Assembly: GCA_017303905.1 (NCBI GenBank)
Contig: JAFLBH010000004.1
Location: 349,548-413,547 of the forward strand
Direction: 5' to 3'
Length of the DNA: 64,000 bases
Origin: Bacteroidota bacterium
GTDB taxonomy: Bacteria; Bacteroidota; Bacteroidia; B-17B0; Aurantibacillaceae
This document shows positions 1-8,218 of the stretch, one piece after another. How positions within the stretch are numbered: position 1 is the first letter of the stretch; every line of letters begins with the position of its first letter. Below the pieces are notes generated by a model, which was given only the letters and a program-made list of their open reading frames with translations, was not told the origin of the DNA and made no database searches. The translations under genes were made by a program, and so were the position numbers.

Positions 1-328
1 AAGCTTCAAACTTACTTTCATCGCCACCAAACATTTGAATATAATACGCTAAACGTTTTTCCAATTCCTGTTCAACTTCTGCATCCTGCACCTCAACACT
101 ATCTCGGTCGGCTTGAGCCAACAATAATTTACTGTAAAGAATTTCTTCAAACGCTTTACATCTTGGTGCATTGGGATCCTCTTTTTGTTTTTCAATTTGG
201 TAGGTTTCGAAATCAGAAAGTAAAAGTGGATATTTACCCACAACCGCAATCACTTTGTCGATGACTTGTTGTGCCGATAAATTAAAACCGAGTGCAAGAA
301 ATAGTATAAAAAACGCTTTTTTTAGCAT
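1..328 (-). CDS. surA: SurA-like periplasmic chaperone/peptidyl-prolyl isomerase, N-terminal part (truncated by window edge)
   Basis: An ATG at 328 opens a frame that stays open to the left edge: 109 codons, partial at the C-terminus. Residues 1-19 are a signal peptide ending in LSAQ. The mature start (VIDKVIAVVGKYPLLLSDFE) is the typical opening of the SurA N-terminal chaperone domain, followed by the helical EILYSKLLLAQADRDSVEV segment. Family role: escorting outer-membrane proteins through the periplasm. Any parvulin domains lie outside the window. It is the third gene of a minus-strand PpiC / lipoprotein / SurA row. The family call is firm; the exact orthology is inference. Confidence 0.85.
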   Translation of the reverse strand, partial: MLKKAFFILFLALGFNLSAQQVIDKVIAVVGKYPLLLSDFETYQIEKQKEDPNAPRCKAFEEILYSKLLLAQADRDSVEVQDAEVEQELEKRLAYYIQMFGGDESKFEA

Positions 329-406
329 AGAGAGCTAAGTTAAGCATAAAAATTTGTTTGCGGATAAGATTTTGATTACTAGGGGTAAATTTGAGTTTTT
401 TAACAA

Positions 407-1252
407 TCAATTCACCTTGAATTTTCCCTCTGATTTAGCTTTCTCCATTACTTGTTCTTTGTACTGCCTGATAAGCTTCATTTTTCGCTGATTAAGAATG
501 ATTTTCTTAATATTTGCCGATTCGTAATTGATAGGGGACAAAGCATCCTTAACTTTAATCTGCTTTATCTTCAGATAGTACCAGGCTAAGCTATCTGTAA
601 ATTCAAAATAACGTCCTGCATAAAAATTAAACTCAGGCACATCGCGTAATTGCGGAATTTCTTTTTTAATATCTTCCAATAATAACCATGTACTGTCGTT
701 CATGAAATAATTATCGGCGTACTGTAAACACAAATTTTTCAACTGATCTTTATCCTTAGGATTGGGTGAATAAATAGCCTTTTTGAATTTATCAATGGCC
801 TTAGACGCAACCGGAATTTTAAAATAATTTACCGTAGCGATATTATCCTTTAAAATGAAATTATCGCGGTTAGCATCGTAGTAGGCCTGAATTTCTTCCT
901 TCGTTACTGCGGTATCCAGATTGTTTTCTATCAATTTAACTTCATATTTATAATTGATAAGCTCTTTACGATACCTTTCTACTTCCGCTTCAATGTCCAT
1001 ATCTTCCGGCAGAAGTTTTTGTTTGGCCTCCTGATAAAACAATTCGTCCTTGGCCCAATTTTCAATCAACTTTCTCGCCATAGCGCTACTATCTTTCACT
1101 GATTCGCTGAAAAAATTAAAACGTTTGTACTCGTTTTCGGTTAGCGACTTTTCACCCGCAATAGCAATTGCTTTTTCATCGGTTTGCTGATTTGAATTAT
1201 TGCAAGCCGTAAAAACCAACCAAAAAAGGAATATGTATACGTAATATTTCAA
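407..1252 (-). CDS. SurA/PpiC-related lipoprotein without a parvulin domain
   Basis: A 281-residue lipoprotein. The signal peptide is residues 1-16 and the lipobox is FTAC with Cys17. The rest is mainly helical and charged, with segments typical of SurA/PpiC chaperone cores (ENWAKDELFYQEAKQKLLP near residue 64; EEIQAYYDANRDNF near 120). No recognisable parvulin active-site block is present. The start is TTG: an in-frame TAA lies three codons upstream and no ATG precedes the lipobox. It sits between a double-parvulin PpiC and a SurA-like gene, which suggests a chaperone-type role in outer-membrane biogenesis. That function is inferred from context. Confidence 0.7.
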   Translation of the reverse strand: MKYYVYIFLFWLVFTACNNSNQQTDEKAIAIAGEKSLTENEYKRFNFFSESVKDSSAMARKLIENWAKDELFYQEAKQKLLPEDMDIEAEVERYRKELINYKYEVKLIENNLDTAVTKEEIQAYYDANRDNFILKDNIATVNYFKIPVASKAIDKFKKAIYSPNPKDKDQLKNLCLQYADNYFMNDSTWLLLEDIKKEIPQLRDVPEFNFYAGRYFEFTDSLAWYYLKIKQIKVKDALSPINYESANIKKIILNQRKMKLIRQYKEQVMEKAKSEGKFKVN

Positions 1253-1263
1253 TTCTATTTATG

Positions 1264-1292
1264 AAAACGGCTGTCTGTTCGACAGCCGTTTT
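1264..1292 (-). terminator. Strong hairpin between ppiC and the downstream lipoprotein gene
   Basis: A perfect 12-bp inverted repeat (AAAACGGCTGTC / GACAGCCGTTTT) with a 5-nt loop starts 25 nt after the ppiC stop. Read on the minus strand it ends in TTTT, as an intrinsic terminator does. It finishes only 11 nt before the TTG start of the next gene, so it could also act as a partial terminator or a translational hairpin. Confidence 0.7.
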
Positions 1293-1317
1293 AATTTTAA
1301 TATAAATTCAGGTTCTC

Positions 1318-3417
1318 TTATTTTACAGTTTTCAAAACTGCTTCATCAATTTTCACCGGATATTTATTTTTTAAATAAGCGATCCATTCTTTTTCTAAAT
1401 TAACCTGGAAATCTGCAGTAACTGCACCACGTGCTTCATTTAATGCTTTCGGTGATTTAGGAATAATCTTATTTACTTTAATCACTAAAAACTTACTGTC
1501 CTTATCATCTTTAATGTTTTTGGATACAATTCCTTCTTTCCAATTATCATCAATATTCTTATTCTCACCTTTTAAGAACATCACATTTTCTACCGCTAAA
1601 TTTAATTGAGACGTTTTATTGATGGCTTCAAGGATTTCCTTCTCACCTTTGTTTTTCGCTAACATCTTTCTCACCTCAGCAGCGATTTTTTCGTCGGTGC
1701 AACGGTAAGTAGTTACATCCGCTCTATCGCCCCACAAATAATTATTTTTGTTTTTGTTATAGAACTCACGTAAGCCGGCTGTATCTTTCACTGCTTTACT
1801 CCAAACTTTTTGATCGGTTAAATCAAATAATAAAATTCCATCGCGGTATTCGCGTAACAAATTTCTGAAATCCGCATTCTTTGTTTCTAATTGAGAATCT
1901 TCGTACTGAACAACCATTTCTTCAACCCACTTCTCATAAAGCTGTAACAACAAATCTTTTAAATCTGTCGGACTGCGATACACCATTTGAGACTCCATAA
2001 ACTTTGCAAATTCGCTCTGTCCGAATTTTTTATCATTCATGGTGATGATTTCTTTGTTTCCTAATTTATCCGCCGCAGTTGCTTTCCATGTTGCTGTTAA
2101 ATAAGTTGTATCTAAAACTTTCAATAATTCGTCACGGTTCTTCGCGTTTTCTTTGAAGTTGCTTTCCTTTTTAACACGAGCAATTAATGCTTTGCGTCCC
2201 ATTTGAGAGCGACTATCACGTTGTACGCGGGCTTTTAATTCAGGCTTCATTTGATCTAAAGGAGAAAGTCCTTTCACATCAATACGCTTAATGATGTGCC
2301 AGCCATACGGTGTTTCAACCGGCTCTGAAACTGCACCGTTTTCTTTTAATGCAAATGCGGCGTCTTCAAAAGCTTTTGGTAAACGACCACCTTTAAATGG
2401 GGTTAATTGTCCACCACGGTCAGAAGTTTGTTTATCATCAGAAAAAGTTCTTGCTAATTCTTCAAATTTTTCGCCGGCCTTAATTTTTCCTGCAATCTCA
2501 TCAATTTTTGTTTTAGCATTAGCTTTATCTTGAGGTGTTGCATCTTTCGCAAACTTAATCATGATGTGAGCTGCTGTCATTTCACCGCGATTATTGCGCT
2601 TATCGTATACTTTTAAAATATGATAACCATATTTGGTTCTAACCACATTAGAAACTTCTCCTGGCTTTGTATTGTAAGCGGCAGTTTCAAAAGGATAAAC
2701 CATGTCTAATGCCGTGAAATATCCTAAATCACCTTTGTTATCCGGTACTGAAGGATCATCACTGGTTTTAGGTGCTATTTCCATAAATTTATCCGCACCC
2801 GTTGTTTTATAATATTCAGCAAGTTTCTTTACTGAATTTAATTTTGCTTTATAAAGTCCGCTATCTTTTTTAGCCAAGTCTGATTTTACCTGAGTAGAAT
2901 TTTTCAATAAACGATCGTAATCATTTATTTGAGCCGCAGTAGGTAATTTACCCATGATGCCATTTCTAATTAAAGTAGCGCGTGTAAATGCTTCTAAGGT
3001 ATCTTTAGGAAACTCGGTTTCAGCACAACGAATAAGAATGTGACTTGCTTTCACTTCATACTTCATGCGCTCATAAGCTTCTGTAATCAAGTTATCGTTG
3101 GTGTTTTTATCGGTTAGGTAAGGCGCAGATAGCTGACGGCGATAACCTGCTAATTCATTTTTAAATGATTGTGCTGTATCTAAGCCCATTGATTCGGCTT
3201 CAAACACTTTCATCTTAAACAATGAGAATAAATCCGCATAATCGCGTACCGACTTCTCATCTGAAGTAGTTTTAGTGTTGTTTTTTCTGTACACACTTTC
3301 AAATTCAGATTTATAAACCGGTTTACCGCCGATGGTCATCACCACTGGCTCGCTGGTTTGCGCCGCTAAGGGCATTGTAAAAGCTGCAAATAAAACTGCA
3401 ATTGAAATCTTCTTCAT
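1318..3417 (-). CDS. Periplasmic peptidyl-prolyl isomerase with two parvulin domains (PpiC/SurA family)
   Basis: A 699-residue secreted protein; the signal peptide ends AAQ at about residue 20. An N-terminal chaperone segment (about 27-120) is followed by parvulin domain 1 (about 122-272, KASHILIR to KYGYHILKVYD) and parvulin domain 2 (about 281-379, TAAHIMIKFA to PYGWHIIKRID). A long helical C-terminal region resembles further chaperone-like segments. Domain 1 carries an insertion of roughly 80 residues (about 143-220) between its first strand and the remaining fold. It probably assists folding and transport of outer-membrane proteins. It is the first gene of the PpiC/lipoprotein/SurA row, with a hairpin just behind it. 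Confidence 0.9.
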   Translation of the reverse strand: MKKISIAVLFAAFTMPLAAQTSEPVVMTIGGKPVYKSEFESVYRKNNTKTTSDEKSVRDYADLFSLFKMKVFEAESMGLDTAQSFKNELAGYRRQLSAPYLTDKNTNDNLITEAYERMKYEVKASHILIRCAETEFPKDTLEAFTRATLIRNGIMGKLPTAAQINDYDRLLKNSTQVKSDLAKKDSGLYKAKLNSVKKLAEYYKTTGADKFMEIAPKTSDDPSVPDNKGDLGYFTALDMVYPFETAAYNTKPGEVSNVVRTKYGYHILKVYDKRNNRGEMTAAHIMIKFAKDATPQDKANAKTKIDEIAGKIKAGEKFEELARTFSDDKQTSDRGGQLTPFKGGRLPKAFEDAAFALKENGAVSEPVETPYGWHIIKRIDVKGLSPLDQMKPELKARVQRDSRSQMGRKALIARVKKESNFKENAKNRDELLKVLDTTYLTATWKATAADKLGNKEIITMNDKKFGQSEFAKFMESQMVYRSPTDLKDLLLQLYEKWVEEMVVQYEDSQLETKNADFRNLLREYRDGILLFDLTDQKVWSKAVKDTAGLREFYNKNKNNYLWGDRADVTTYRCTDEKIAAEVRKMLAKNKGEKEILEAINKTSQLNLAVENVMFLKGENKNIDDNWKEGIVSKNIKDDKDSKFLVIKVNKIIPKSPKALNEARGAVTADFQVNLEKEWIAYLKNKYPVKIDEAVLKTVK

Positions 3418-3439
3418 AAGTTTAATTTTAAACGGAATG

Positions 3440-3447
3440 CAAATTTA
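3440..3447 (-). promoter_or_regulatory. Putative -7 box (TAAATTTG) of the ppiC gene
   Basis: The minus strand reads TAAATTTG, matching the Bacteroidota consensus TAnnTTTG, 23 nt before the ppiC ATG at 3417. I see no clear -33 TTG. Confidence 0.4.
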
Positions 3448-3468
3448 ATTTTTTTATTGAATTAAGGG

Positions 3469-4578
3469 TTATTTGAATATTTCATTTAGCTTCTGCTCTA
3501 AAGCCGGTCCGCGTAAGTTTTTATCCAAAATTTTACCATCCCTGTCAATCAACAGGTTTTGAGGAATACTCGTTATATTATAGATTTTTCCAACCTCGTT
3601 ACCCCAGCCTTTTAAGTCACTCACATGATCCCAGGTTAACTGATCTTTTTGAACAGCATCTAACCATTTTTCTTTACTTTGGTCAAACGAAACTCCTAAA
3701 ACGGTAAATCCTTTGTCTTTGTATTTTTGATACGCCGCAACCACATTTGGATTTTCTGCACGGCATGGTCCGCACCAGCTGGCCCAAAAATCAACCAATA
3801 CAACGCGCCCTTTATAATCCGATAATTTGATAGGCTTACCATCTGCTGTGTTTTGTGTAAAGTTGGTTGCTTTATACCCAATTGAAGTTCCTCTTAAATT
3901 GTCCAAACGTTCTTGAGCAAGCTTACCAAATTTAGTTTGCATGGCTGCCTTATCCATGAGAGCAATGGCTTCCTCTACTTCCTGCATGGTGAAGTTAGGA
4001 TTAGCGAATTCTGCATAAATGATGTAACCGCTTACCGGTGATTTTGGATGATCCTTAATAAATTTCTTTAATCCGTCTTTTACCCCTTTGGTTAACTGTT
4101 CGAACTCAGCTTGCTTTGCTTGCATGGTAGCCATGTCGTTATTAGAACGCGCCACGTTATACTGTGAAACCAATTCCTGTTGCTGCATGCTGAAAACCGT
4201 CATCATAATGCGGTAATCTTCATAATCCTTCTGACTTTGACCGCCCTTTACTTTTAAGTTCTGAAGCGAATCCATGTTCATTTCAACAGTGGTTTTACCG
4301 GCATCTACATAAAATACAATATTGGGCTGAGTATTTGGGTTTGGAGTGAATGTTAACCAATACATATTCGGTTCTTGGCTCTTTGAACTGAACTTAAATT
4401 TTCCACCCTCTACTTTAGCTGAATCGGTATGAAAATCTTCTCCCCATTTGTGATTTAAATAAATGTAACGGTTTGTATAGTTCTTAACGCTGCCTTCTAC
4501 TGTAAAAGCGAAAGGTTTTTGAGCCATGATGGCGCCTCCTAAAAAAGCAGCTAATAGTATCGATTGTATTCTGTTCAT
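3469..4578 (-). CDS. Periplasmic DUF4369/TlpA-like thiol-disulfide oxidoreductase
   Basis: A 369-residue secreted protein with a signal peptide ending IMAQ (residue 20). Residues about 22-115 fit the DUF4369 beta domain (EGSVKNYTNRYIYLNHKWG), followed by a helical linker. The C-terminal thioredoxin/AhpC-TSA domain (about 233-369) has the active-site motif WCGPC (Cys269, Cys272) and a cis-proline loop, TSIPQNLLID. This layout is common in Bacteroidota and is associated with periplasmic thiol reduction or cytochrome maturation. The substrate is unknown. It has its own promoter-like element upstream. Confidence 0.88.
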   Translation of the reverse strand: MNRIQSILLAAFLGGAIMAQKPFAFTVEGSVKNYTNRYIYLNHKWGEDFHTDSAKVEGGKFKFSSKSQEPNMYWLTFTPNPNTQPNIVFYVDAGKTTVEMNMDSLQNLKVKGGQSQKDYEDYRIMMTVFSMQQQELVSQYNVARSNNDMATMQAKQAEFEQLTKGVKDGLKKFIKDHPKSPVSGYIIYAEFANPNFTMQEVEEAIALMDKAAMQTKFGKLAQERLDNLRGTSIGYKATNFTQNTADGKPIKLSDYKGRVVLVDFWASWCGPCRAENPNVVAAYQKYKDKGFTVLGVSFDQSKEKWLDAVQKDQLTWDHVSDLKGWGNEVGKIYNITSIPQNLLIDRDGKILDKNLRGPALEQKLNEIFK

Positions 4579-4591
4579 AATTGAATTTTAA

Positions 4592-4619
4592 CAAATTTAA
4601 AAACATTAAATATAAGCAA
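4592..4619 (-). promoter_or_regulatory. Bacteroidota-type promoter (TTG-N17-TAAATTTG)
   Basis: On the minus strand TTG (4619-4617) is followed after 17 nt by TAAATTTG (4599-4592), 13 nt before the ATG at 4578. Spacing and sequence fit the TTG/TAnnTTTG consensus. It is the best two-box promoter I see in the window. Confidence 0.5.
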
Positions 4620-4689
4620 TAATCGCTTAAGTTTTTTTAACAGCAAATATTGTTCCGCAATTAAAAGCCTATAACGCTTTTAACAGAAA

Positions 4690-5631
4690 TTAATTATGTA
4701 CGGGAGTGTATTTATGGATATCAGACAAATTGATGAGTATATGTCCGTCATTGTCAGAATCTTGTTTTACAGGCACAAATTTGGCCTTATCCACAAAATC
4801 AGATGCTTTATAAGACATACGTGAATAAACGTTTTGAGAATAAGTATCGTTGATGGCTTTGATCAGGATAATTAGTTCTGCGTCACGCTTCACCAATTCC
4901 TCGGATGTTAAATTATACATAGGACTTTGCTCATCGATGGGATGAACGATGGTCCAACTTAGAGTTAGAAAATTAATTTTATTCCTCTCCAAATTTAAAC
5001 CGTTAAATTCTCTTTTATTGGTTTCCAGATTGGTGTAAGACAACACAACGCTTGCTTCAATTTCAATTAACTCATTCTGTTTAGAGTTGGCGATTCTAAA
5101 CATCAATCCTTTTCCTTCTTTGTATGGAGATATCAATACATTTTCACTATAAATCAAAGCTGCTTTAGGTCGGGAAAAGCGTCCGTAAATAACCCCGGTT
5201 GCCAAGGCAAAACCTAATAAACCACACAAAGATTCGATGGCGGCTACTGTACTTACATGATTGGCATTGGGGTATACATGCCCATATCCTACCGTAGTGA
5301 GTGTTTGCGCGCTAAAGAAGAATAAATCCATAAACCGATCCGGACCGGTAAACCCCTCTATACCGCCGAAATGCTCATAACCTAAGGCAAAATAAATGCA
5401 AGCAAACAGTGTATTTACCAATACATAAAAAGCAAGAATTACAATCAAAAGCTTTGTCCAACTAGTGGTTATAAGCCAATGATAAACATCTATATTATCA
5501 TAACTTCGCAAGCCCTTACGGCGCACATTAACGGTACCGTCTTTATTCAAAAAACGAACGTTATTATTGTACGACTTGGTGCCAAAACCCAATTCCACCT
5601 GCTCGTGACTTTTGTTACTTTTCGCTTGCAT
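4690..5631 (-). CDS. KirBac-type inward-rectifier potassium channel
   Basis: A 313-residue protein with Kir topology. A cytoplasmic N-terminus with a slide-helix region (DVYHWLITTSWTK) leads to TM1 (about 58-84), a pore helix and the K+ selectivity filter TVGYG (residues 113-117), then TM2 (about 126-150) ending RFSRPKA. A C-terminal immunoglobulin-like Kir domain follows (about 155-300), with segments such as LMFRIANSKQNELIEIEASV. The length is typical of bacterial Kir channels. It is divergent from sco with a 23-nt gap. The gating ligand is unknown. Confidence 0.93.
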   Translation of the reverse strand: MQAKSNKSHEQVELGFGTKSYNNNVRFLNKDGTVNVRRKGLRSYDNIDVYHWLITTSWTKLLIVILAFYVLVNTLFACIYFALGYEHFGGIEGFTGPDRFMDLFFFSAQTLTTVGYGHVYPNANHVSTVAAIESLCGLLGFALATGVIYGRFSRPKAALIYSENVLISPYKEGKGLMFRIANSKQNELIEIEASVVLSYTNLETNKREFNGLNLERNKINFLTLSWTIVHPIDEQSPMYNLTSEELVKRDAELIILIKAINDTYSQNVYSRMSYKASDFVDKAKFVPVKQDSDNDGHILINLSDIHKYTPVHN

Positions 5632-5640
5632 ACTTTTGCG

Positions 5641-5667
5641 TAACTTTGTGAATTATGTCCAAAGTTA
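5641..5667. promoter_or_regulatory. Face-to-face TAACTTTG boxes between kir and sco
   Basis: TAACTTTG at 5641-5648 faces right and ends 6 nt before the sco ATG. Its exact inverse, CAAAGTTA, at 5660-5667 reads TAACTTTG on the minus strand, pointing to kir with about a 28-nt leader. Both match TAnnTTTG. The two form an 8-bp inverted repeat with an 11-nt spacer, and the minus-strand copy lies inside sco codons 2-5. Neither has a convincing -33 TTG, so one or both may be fortuitous. Confidence 0.4.
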
Positions 5668-6317
5668 AACTTTCTTATTTACTATTATTAGTAGTTCCGT
5701 TATTATTGGTGGTTTGGTTTTTTTACAATAAAAACCAGAACAAACCGCTGCGTTCATTACCTTTTTACGGACCAAAACGAGCGTTAAAGATTAATGATAC
5801 AACGTATCACACCATCCCGCCATTCTTTTTCATCAATCAATACAATCAAAAAATTACAGAAGCCGATGTAAAAGGAAAAGTATACGTAACCGATTATTTT
5901 TTCACTACCTGCCAATCTATTTGTCCGGTGATGAGTACCAGTTTAGAACGCGTTTACAAGGAGTTTCACAGTCGCGGTGATTTTATGATACTTTCACATA
6001 CGGTAGATCCTGAAACCGATTCGGTGGCACAATTGTTGAGTTATGCAAAATTACATGGCGTAAAAGATGCTAAGTGGATGTTTGTGACCGGAGAAAAAAA
6101 ACATTTATATGAAGTAGCGCGCAAAGGCTATTTATTAAATGCGGAAGAAGGCGACGGTGGTGCAGAAGATTTCATCCACACACAAAACTTTGCTTTAATT
6201 GATAAAGAAAGACACATCAGAGGTTTTTACGATGGAACTGACAGCACTGATGTAAACAATTTGATTACTGATATTAAATTATTGTTGCAAGAGTATGATT
6301 TCAAAGCAAAAAATTAA
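5655..6317 (+). CDS. Sco1/SenC-family copper chaperone
   Basis: A 220-residue protein anchored by one N-terminal TM segment (about 7-23), with a periplasmic thioredoxin-like domain. The copper-binding signature is complete: CxxxC in TTCQSICPVM (Cys86, Cys90) and the distal His175 in DFIHTQNFALID. Family role: delivery of copper to the CuA centre of cytochrome c oxidase. It overlaps the next gene by 23 nt, indicating co-expression with a TlpA-like thioredoxin that could keep the Sco cysteines reduced (inference). Confidence 0.93.
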   Translation: MSKVKLSYLLLLVVPLLLVVWFFYNKNQNKPLRSLPFYGPKRALKINDTTYHTIPPFFFINQYNQKITEADVKGKVYVTDYFFTTCQSICPVMSTSLERVYKEFHSRGDFMILSHTVDPETDSVAQLLSYAKLHGVKDAKWMFVTGEKKHLYEVARKGYLLNAEEGDGGAEDFIHTQNFALIDKERHIRGFYDGTDSTDVNNLITDIKLLLQEYDFKAKN

Positions 6318-6783
6318 ACTAACAGTCTTTGGATTACTCTTTGTTGGATTTGCCACTGCGCAAAACAAACCTTCTGTTTACAAAATTGATGATTTACTAA
6401 AACGAATTCATAACAATAGTGATACGATTTATGTGATTAATTTTTGGGCCACCTGGTGCAAGCCTTGTGTTCAGGAATTACCTGACTTTGAGAAATTAGG
6501 TTTGGAAACTAAAAACACGAAGGTGAAAGTGCTATTGGTGAGTATGGATTTTAAAGAAAACTTAAACGATAAAGTGTTTCCATTTTTGCAAAAAAACAAT
6601 TACAAAACCGAGTGCGTATTGTTAGATGAAATAGACGGTAATAGTTTTATTAATAAAGTAAATCCAAAGTGGAGCGGCGCTATTCCTGCTACCTATGTCA
6701 CCAAACAAAACAAGAAGCTGGAAGAATTTGTTGAGAAAAAGTTACATTACGAAGAAATCAAAGAAATTTTAGGAAAATTTTAG
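6295..6783 (+). CDS. TlpA-like periplasmic thioredoxin
   Basis: A 162-residue protein with a signal peptide ending ATAQ (about residue 23). The thioredoxin fold has the active site WCKPC (Cys55, Cys58) after VINFWAT, and a GAIPATYV cis-proline loop. The ATG at 6295 lies inside the end of sco, so translation is probably coupled. A role in reducing Sco or CuA cysteines is inferred from the pairing; a general periplasmic reductase is the alternative. Confidence 0.88.
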   Translation: MISKQKIKLTVFGLLFVGFATAQNKPSVYKIDDLLKRIHNNSDTIYVINFWATWCKPCVQELPDFEKLGLETKNTKVKVLLVSMDFKENLNDKVFPFLQKNNYKTECVLLDEIDGNSFINKVNPKWSGAIPATYVTKQNKKLEEFVEKKLHYEEIKEILGKF

Positions 6784-6792
6784 ATTCAAATA

Positions 6793-6815
6793 AACAAACT
6801 GATGACCAGTTTGTT
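6793..6815 (+). terminator. Probable hairpin terminator after sco/tlpA
   Basis: A perfect 9-bp stem AACAAACTG / CAGTTTGTT with a 5-nt loop begins 9 nt after the stop codon. It is AT-rich and lacks a long T-run (TTTGTTATATA follows), so termination strength is uncertain. Confidence 0.4.
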
Positions 6816-6908
6816 ATATACTCAACGTTCAAAATACATTTATTGTCGATTACTGAGCTTAATCACATTTTAATTCGTTAAAATATCAAAAAGCCTTGTA
6901 ATTTTTAG

Positions 6909-6916
6909 TATCTTTG
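6909..6916 (+). promoter_or_regulatory. -7 box of rpoD (TATCTTTG)
   Basis: TATCTTTG matches TAnnTTTG and lies 39 nt before the rpoD ATG. No TTG sits at the ideal -33 distance; the nearest is at 6896, only 10 nt away. Confidence 0.5.
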
Positions 6917-6955
6917 CACGTTTATTAGAGAAACCAACGTTTTTATTTTTATTAG

Positions 6956-7819
6956 ATGAGACAGCTCAAAATTACCAAATCAATCACCAACCGTGAAAGT
7001 GCCTCTTTAGACAAATACCTTCAGGAAATAGGCCGCGAAGAACTCATTACCGCAGAGGAAGAAGTTCATTTGGCAAAAAAAATCAAAGAAGGCGACCAGA
7101 GAGCACTTGAAAAGTTGACGAGAGCAAACTTACGTTTCGTTGTTTCCGTAGCAAAACAATACCAAAATCAAGGGTTAAGCCTACCCGACCTTATCAATGA
7201 AGGTAATTTAGGTTTAATTAAAGCCGCTAAGCGATTTGACGAAACCCGCGGTTTTAAATTTATTTCTTATGCTGTATGGTGGATTCGTCAGAGTATCCTT
7301 CAGGCTTTGGCCGAACAATCACGTATTGTACGTTTACCTTTAAATCAGGTAGGTTCGTTAAACAAAATCAATAAGGCTTACTCTAAATTAGAACAGGAAT
7401 TTGAACGTGAACCAAGCGCGGAAGAATTAGCTGAGATTTTAGATTTACCAATCGACAAAGTTGCTGATACCATGAAAGTGAGCGGTCGCCATGTAAGTAT
7501 GGACGCGCCTTTCGCTAACGGGGAAGAAAGCTCTTTATTAGATGTATTAATTAATCATGATTCGCCAAAAGCGGATAACGGTTTAATTAATGAGTCATTA
7601 TCAAAAGAAATCGACCGTGCATTATCAACCTTAACCGAAAGAGAACGCGATGTGGTGAAGTTGTTTTTCGGAATAGGAATGAACCATGGCTTAACATTGG
7701 AAGAAATTGGTGATAAATTTGATTTAACCCGCGAACGCGTACGTCAAATCAAAGAAAAAGCCATCCGTCGTTTACGCCATAGCTCCCGTAGCAAATTGCT
7801 ACAACAGTACTTAGGTTAG
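6956..7819 (+). CDS. rpoD: Primary RNA polymerase sigma factor, Bacteroidota RpoD
   Basis: 287 residues, the short length usual for primary sigma factors of this phylum. Region 1.2 ([18 protein letters not shown]) follows directly after the N-terminus and region 1.1 is absent. Regions 2.1-2.4 run from about 50 to 120 ([44 protein letters not shown]). Region 3 is about 130-200 and region 4 is C-terminal ([23 protein letters not shown]). It recognises the TAnnTTTG promoters seen across the window. It is flanked by its own promoter and a clear terminator, so it is probably monocistronic. Confidence 0.97.
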   Translation: MRQLKITKSITNRESASLDKYLQEIGREELITAEEEVHLAKKIKEGDQRALEKLTRANLRFVVSVAKQYQNQGLSLPDLINEGNLGLIKAAKRFDETRGFKFISYAVWWIRQSILQALAEQSRIVRLPLNQVGSLNKINKAYSKLEQEFEREPSAEELAEILDLPIDKVADTMKVSGRHVSMDAPFANGEESSLLDVLINHDSPKADNGLINESLSKEIDRALSTLTERERDVVKLFFGIGMNHGLTLEEIGDKFDLTRERVRQIKEKAIRRLRHSSRSKLLQQYLG

Positions 7820-7837
7820 TTTTAGTTTTTATTATTT

Positions 7838-7872
7838 AAAAGCCCTGAGGTTTAAATACTTCGGGGCTTTTT
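7838..7872 (+). terminator. Intrinsic terminator of rpoD
   Basis: A 13-bp stem (AAAAGCCCTGAGG / CTTCGGGGCTTTT, two G-T wobbles) with an 8-nt loop is followed by a T-rich tail, 18 nt after the stop codon. Confidence 0.85.
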
Positions 7873-7940
7873 GTTTACCCCTTCCCTAACTTTTAACCCT
7901 CCCTTAATCATTCCTTAACACCTTACCCAACTTTTGGCAT

Positions 7941-7981
7941 TAGGTTTGCGTACGGTAAAGTAGAAAGTCACTTTACCGTAC
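7941..7981 (+). promoter_or_regulatory. -7 box followed by a perfect 12-bp inverted repeat
   Basis: TAGGTTTG (7941-7948) fits TAnnTTTG. It is followed at once by GTACGGTAAAGT (7950-7961), an 8-nt loop and the exact reverse complement ACTTTACCGTAC (7970-7981). The transcription start would fall inside the left arm. The element is either an operator or a 5'-UTR hairpin for the small gene starting at 8021. Confidence 0.5.
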
Positions 7982-8020
7982 TTCTATAAAGAAAAAAGAT
8001 TACTATAAAAATTAGAAACT

Positions 8021-8218
8021 ATGAATACAACGCAAGCGATAGTGCTATTGAAAAACGGAACCAAAAAATTCGGTTCTATTATTAATTCTGAATTAAACGG
8101 AACTATTTTATTTATTGCCGGAGATGAATCGCTTTTTCTCGATAATGAAAAGGCAAGTCAATTAATACAATACATTCCGGTTGAAGATATCGAGTCTATC
8201 GACACTTATTTGAAATAA
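8021..8218 (+). CDS. Small conserved-type protein of unknown function (65 aa)
   Basis: ATG-started, 65 residues, no signal peptide or TM segment. It is predicted mostly beta (AIVLLKNGTKKFGSIINSEL, TILFIAGDESLFL), ending with an acidic VEDIESIDTYLK tail. The pattern of a short beta barrel with a KNGT..GSI start resembles Sm/SH3-like small proteins, but I cannot assign a family. Coding status is supported by the upstream -7 box and palindrome. The 3' end overlaps the convergent pseudouridine synthase gene by 13 nt. Confidence 0.6.
   Translation: MNTTQAIVLLKNGTKKFGSIINSELNGTILFIAGDESLFLDNEKASQLIQYIPVEDIESIDTYLK

Noticed and set aside
49..249. 66-residue minus-strand open frame at the left edge
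   Set aside because: It is another frame inside the SurA-like gene, whose own frame (ATG 328) has a signal peptide and a recognisable chaperone domain.
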